A DNA stretch of 64,000 nt from Ulva prolifera (lineage: Eukaryota; Chlorophyta; Ulvophyceae; Ulvales; Ulvaceae), in contig CM041199.1 of the NCBI GenBank assembly GCA_023078555.1, positions 9,367,315 through 9,431,314 of the forward strand. Reading direction: 5' to 3'. The notes beneath the pieces are model-generated. The model saw only the letters and a program-made list of their open reading frames with translations, was not told where the DNA came from and ran no database searches. The position numbers and the translations under genes were made by a program. The first letter of the stretch is position 1. Every line of letters starts with the position of its first letter. This document shows, one piece after another, positions 58,972-64,000 of the stretch.

Positions 58972-61900
58972 GGCATGGTTCCATGTCCATGCAGTGTGTC
59001 GGGCACTATGTCGGGCACTATGTTGGGCACTATGTACGCATGGTTCCATGTCCGTGCAGTATGTTGGGCACTATGTTGGGCACTATGTAGGCATGGTTCC
59101 ATGTCCGTGCAGTGTGTTGGGCACTATGTTGGGCACTATGTCGGCATGGTTCCATGTCCGTGCAGTATGTCGGGCACTATGTCAGGCACTATGTAGGCAT
59201 GGTTCCATGTCCGTGCAGTATGCCGGGCACTATGTCGGGCACTATGTAGGCATGGTTCCATGTCCGTGCAGTATGTTGGGCACTATGTTGGGCACTATGT
59301 AGGCATGGATCCATGTCCGTGCAGTGTGCCGGGCACTATGTTGGGCACTATGTTGGGCGCTATGTCGGCATGCTTCCATGTCCATGCAGTATGCCGGGCA
59401 CTATGCCAGGCACTATGTAGGCATGGTTCCATGTCCGTGCAGTATGTTGGGCACTATGTTGGGCACTATTTAGGCATGGTTCCATGTCCGTGCAGTGTGT
59501 TGGGCACTATGTTAGGAACTATGTAGGCATGGTTCCATGTCCGTGCAGTGTGTTGGGCACTATGTTGGGCACTATGTCGGCATGGTTCCATGTCCGTGCA
59601 CTATGTCGGGCACTATGTCAGGCACTATGTAGGCATGGTTCCATGTCCGTGCAGTAAGCCGGGCACTATGTCGGGCACTATGTAGGCATGGTTCCATGTC
59701 CGTGCAGTATGTTGGGCACTATGTTGGGCACTATGTAGGCATGGTTCCATGTCCGTGCAGTGTGTCGGGCACTATGTCGGGCACTATGTTGGGCACTATG
59801 TCGGCATGGTTCAATGTCCGTGCAGTATGTCGGGCACTATGTCAGGCACTATGTAGGCATGGTTCCATGTCCGTGCAGTATGCCGGGCACTATGTCGGGC
59901 CCTATGTAGGCATGGTTCCATGTCCGTGCGGTATGTCGGGCACTATGTCGGGCACTATTTTGGGCACTATGTCGGCATGGTTCCATGTCCGTGCAGTATG
60001 TCGGGTACTATGTCGGGCACTATGTTGGGCACTATGTAGGCATGGTTCCATGTCCGTGCAGTATGTTGGGCACTATGTTGGGCACTATGTAGGCATGGTT
60101 CCATGTCCGTGCAGTGTGTTGGGCACTATGTTGGGCACTATGTCGGCATGGTTCCATGTCCGTGCAGTATGTCGGGCACTATGTCAGGCACTATGTCGGC
60201 ATGCTTCCATGTCCATGCAGTATGCCGGGCACTATGCCAGGCACTATGTAGGCATGGTTCCATGTCCGTGCAGTATGCCGGGCACTATGTCGGGCACTAT
60301 GTAGGCATGGTTCCATGTCCGTGCGGTATGTGGGGCACTATGTCGGGCTTTATGTTGGGCACTATGTAGGCATGGTTCCATGTCCGTGCAGTATGCCGGG
60401 CACTATGTCGGGCACTATGTCGGCATGGTTCCATGTCCGTGAAGTATGTCGGGCACTATGTTGGGCACTATGTAGGCATGGTTCCTTGTCCGTGCAGTGT
60501 GTCGGGCACTATGCCGGGCACTATGTTGGGCGCTATGTCGGCATGCTTCCATGTCCATGCAGTATGCCGGGCACTTTGCCAGGCACTTTGTAGGCATGGT
60601 TCCATGTCCGTGCAGTATGCCGGGCACTATGTCGGGCACTATGTAGGCATGGTTCCATGTCCGTGCGGTATGTCGGGCACTATGTCGGGCACTATGTCGG
60701 CATGGTTCCATGTCCGTGAAGTATGTCGGGCACTATGTTGGGCACTATGTAGGCATGGTTCCATGTCCGTGCAGTGTGTCGGGCACTATGCCGGGCACTA
60801 TGTCAGGCACTATGTAGGCATGGTTCCATGTCCGTGCAGTATGCCGGGCACTATGTCGGGCACTATGTCGGCATGGTTCCATGTCCGTGAAGTATGTCGG
60901 GCACTATGTTGGGCACTATGTAGGCATGGTTCCATGTCCGTGCAGTGTGTCGGGCACTATGCCGGGCACTATGTTGGGCACTATGTCGGCATGGTTCCAT
61001 GTCCATGCAGTGTGTCGGGCACTATGTCGGGCACTATGTTGGGCACTATGTAGGCATGGTTCCATGTCCGTGCAGTATGTTGGGCACTATGTTGGGCACT
61101 ATGTCGGGCACTATGTAGGCATGGTTCCATGTCCGTGCAGTGTGTTGGGCACTATGCCAGGCACTATGTAGGCATGATTCCATGTCCGTGCTTTATGTGG
61201 GGCACTTTGTCAGGCACTATGTTGGGCACTATTTCGGCATGGTTCCATGTCCGTGTAGTATGTCGGGCACTATGTTGGGCACTGTGTAGGCATGGTTCCA
61301 TGTCCGTGCAGTGTGTCGGGCACTATGTCGGGCACTATGTAGGCATGGTTCCATGTCCGTGCAGTGTGTCGGGCACTATGTCGGGCACTATGTTGGGCAC
61401 TATGTCGGCATGGTTCCATGTCCGTGCAGTATGTCGGGCACTATGTCAGGCACTATGTAGGCATGGTTCCATGTCCGTGCAGTATGTTGGGCACTATGTT
61501 GGGCACTATGTAGGCATGGTTCCATGTCCGTGCAGTGTGTCGGGCACTATGTCGGGCACTATGTTGGGCACTATGTCGGCATGGTTCCATGTCCGTGCAG
61601 TATGTCGGGCACTATGTCAGGCACTATGTAGGCATGGTTCCATGTCCGTGCAGTGTGTCGGGCACTACGTTGGGCACTATGTTGGGCACTATGTCGGCAT
61701 GGTTCCATGTCCGTGCAGTATGTCGGGCACTATGTCAGGCACTATGTAGGCATGGTTCCATGTCCGTGCGGTATGTCGGGCACTATGTCAGGCACTATGT
61801 AGGCATGGTTCCATGTCCGTGCAGTATGCTGGGCACTATGTCGGGCACTATGTAGGCATGGTTCCATGTCCGTGCAGTATGTTGGGCACTATGTCGGGCA

Positions 61901-64000
61901 CTATGTAGGCATGGTTCCATGTCCGTGCAGTATGCCGGGCACTATGTTGGGCACTATGTAGGCATGGTTCCATGTCCGTGCAGTGTGTCGGGCACTATGT
62001 CGGGCACTATGTTGGGCACTATGTCGGCATGGTTCCATGTCCGTGCAGTATGCCGGGCACTATGCCAGGCACTATGTAGGCATGGTTCCATGTCCGTGCA
62101 GTATGTTGGGCACTATGTTGGGCACTATGTAGGCATGGTTCCATGTCCGTGCAGTGTGTTGGGCACTATGTTAGGAACTATGTAGGCATGGTTCCATGTC
62201 CGTGCAGTATGTCGGGTACTATGTTGGGCGCTATGTCGGCATGCTTCCATGTCCGTGCAGTATGCCGGGCACTATGTCGGGCACTATGTAGGCATGGTTC
62301 CATGTCCGTGCGGTATGTCGGGCACTATGTCAGGCACTATGTAGGCATGGTTCCATGTCCGTGCAGTATGCTGGGCACTATGTCGGGCACTATGTAGGCA
62401 TGGTTCCATGTCCGTGCAGTATGTTGGGCACTATGTCGGGCACTATGTAGGCATGGTTCCATGTCCGTGCAGTATGCCGGGCACTATGTTGGGCACTATG
62501 TAGGCATGGTTCCATGTCCGTGCAGTGTGTCGGGCACTATGTCGGGCACTATGTTGGGCACTATGTCGGCATGGTTCCATGTCCGTGCAGTATGTCGGGC
62601 ACTATGTCAGGCACTATGTTGGCATGGTTCCATGTCCGTGCAGTATGTTAGGCACTATGTTGGGCACTATGTAGGCATGGTTCCATGTCCGTGCAGTGTG
62701 TCGGGCACAATGTCGGGCACTATGTTGGGCACTATGTCGGCATGGTTCCATGTCCGTGCAGTATGTCGGGCACTATGTCAGGCACTATGTTGGGCACTAT
62801 GTCGGCATGGTTCCATGTCCGTGCAGTATGTCGGGTACTATGTTGGGCGCTATGTCGTCATGCTTCCATGTCCGTGCAGTATGCCGGGCACTATGTCGGG
62901 CACTATGTAGGCATGGTTCCATGTCCGTGCGGTATGCCGGGCACTATGTGAGGCACTATGTAGGCATGGTTCCATGTCCGTGCAGTATGCTGGGCACTAT
63001 GTCGGGCACTATGTAGGCATGGTTCCATGTCCGTGCAGTATGTTGGGCACTATGTCGGGCACTATGTAGGCATGGTTCCATGTCCGTGCAGTGTGCCGGG
63101 CACTATGTTGGGCACTATGTTGGGCGCTATGTCGGCATGCTTCCATGTCCATGCAGTATGCCGGGCACTATGCCAGGCACTATGTAGGCATGGTTCCATG
63201 TCCGTGCAGTATGTTGGGCACTATGTTGGACACTATGTAGGCTTGGTTCCATGTCCGTGCAGTGTGTTGGGCACTATGTTAGGAACTATGTAGGCATGGT
63301 TCCATGTCCGTGCAGTGTGTTGGGCACTATGTTGGGCACTATGTCGGCATGGTTCCATGTCCGTGCAGTATGTCGGGCACTATGTCAGGCACTATGTAGG
63401 CATGGTTCCATGTCCGTGCAGTATGCCGGGCAATATGTCGGGCACTATGTAGGCATGGTTCCATGTCCGTGCAGTGTGTTGGGCACTATGTTAGGAACTA
63501 TGTAGGCATGGTTCCATGTCCGTGAAGTATGTCGGGCACTATGTTGGGCACTATGTAGGCATGGTTCCATGTCCGTGCAGTGTGTCGGGCACTATGCCGG
63601 GCACTATGTTGGGCACTATGTCGGCATGGTTCCATGTCCATGCAGTGTGTCGGGCACTATGTCGGGCACTATGTTGGGCACTATGTACGCATGGTTCCAT
63701 GTCCGTGCAGTATGTTGGGCAATATGTTGGGCACTATGTAGGCATGGTTCCATGTCCGTGCAGTGTGTTGGGCACTATGTTGGGCACTATGTCGGCATGG
63801 TTCCATGTCCGTGCAGTATGTTGGGCACTATGTTGGGCACTATGTAGGCATGGATCCATGTCCGTGCACTGTGCCGGGCACTATGTTGGGCACTATGTTG
63901 GGCGCTATGTCGGCATGCTTCCATGTCCATGCAGTATGCCGGGCACTATGCCAGGCACTATGTAGGCATGGTTACATGTCCGTGCAGTATGCCGGGCACT
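58969..64000. repeat. 53/65-bp satellite array, right arm
   Basis: The same satellite, in the same orientation, resumes directly after the transposon and runs out of the window. Joining ...cactatgtc on the left to ggcatggttcc on the right, with gtc counted once, restores an ordinary monomer. The two arms were therefore one array before the insertion. About 90 monomers are visible. They include classes shared with the 29-42 kb part of the left arm, such as catggatccatg monomers and the ggcgctatgtcggcatgcttcc class. Confidence 0.97.

Noticed and set aside
1..64000. Telomeric repeats, tRNA or rRNA genes
   Set aside because: No TTTAGGG-type tandem repeats and no tRNA or rRNA signatures were seen. 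The single ttttagggag at 44,120 is isolated.

Overview
This is a eukaryotic, gene-poor, repeat-built window. It has three nested layers: a huge 53/65-bp satellite, a 15-kb DNA transposon of CACTA (EnSpm) structure inserted exactly in phase into that satellite, and two non-LTR retrotransposons nested one inside the other within the DNA transposon. A chlorophyte (green algal) host is my best guess. The retroelement 3' ends carry TGTAA, the usual green-algal poly(A) signal. The one spliced gene model has short introns with a GTGCGT donor and TGCAG-type acceptor. The retroelement gene is very GC-rich. This is inference; no host housekeeping gene is present to confirm it.

Layout. 1-43,968: satellite. 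The monomer is a 29-bp box plus tandem 12-bp sub-repeats (tYgggcactatg), giving 53, 65, 89 and 101 bp forms. It is organised into higher-order repeats and recent segmental copies (offsets 5,094, 3,791, 1,108, 2,105, 843 and others). 43,969-58,968: CACTA-like transposon, exactly 15,000 bp, with terminal inverted repeats starting CACTAGCAGGA and a 3-bp target duplication GTC. 58,969-64,000: the same satellite resumes in the same orientation and phase.

Inside the transposon: a left flank with a palindrome, a C33 tract and a double hairpin; a 97-bp minisatellite of about 29 units (46,205-49,024) that has no stop codon in any of six frames; about 2.7 kb of mostly unassigned sequence with a second palindrome cluster and a C23 tract; a 5'-truncated non-LTR element (+ strand, 51,781-57,627) split by a complete 5.4-kb non-LTR element (- strand, 52,023-57,435). 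The complete element has one intact 1,482-residue ORF with two N-terminal zinc fingers, reverse transcriptase, a CCHC knuckle and a restriction-like endonuclease. Both elements end in TGTAA with no poly(A) tail, directly followed by their target-site duplications. Last comes a small three-exon gene of unknown function (57,877-58,550) and a subterminal region with repeated TAGGGA/TCCCTA motifs.

The order of events can be read directly: satellite, then CACTA insertion, then the truncated non-LTR copy, then the complete non-LTR copy. I could not recognise a CACTA transposase, so the DNA transposon is probably non-autonomous or its transposase is not visible by eye.
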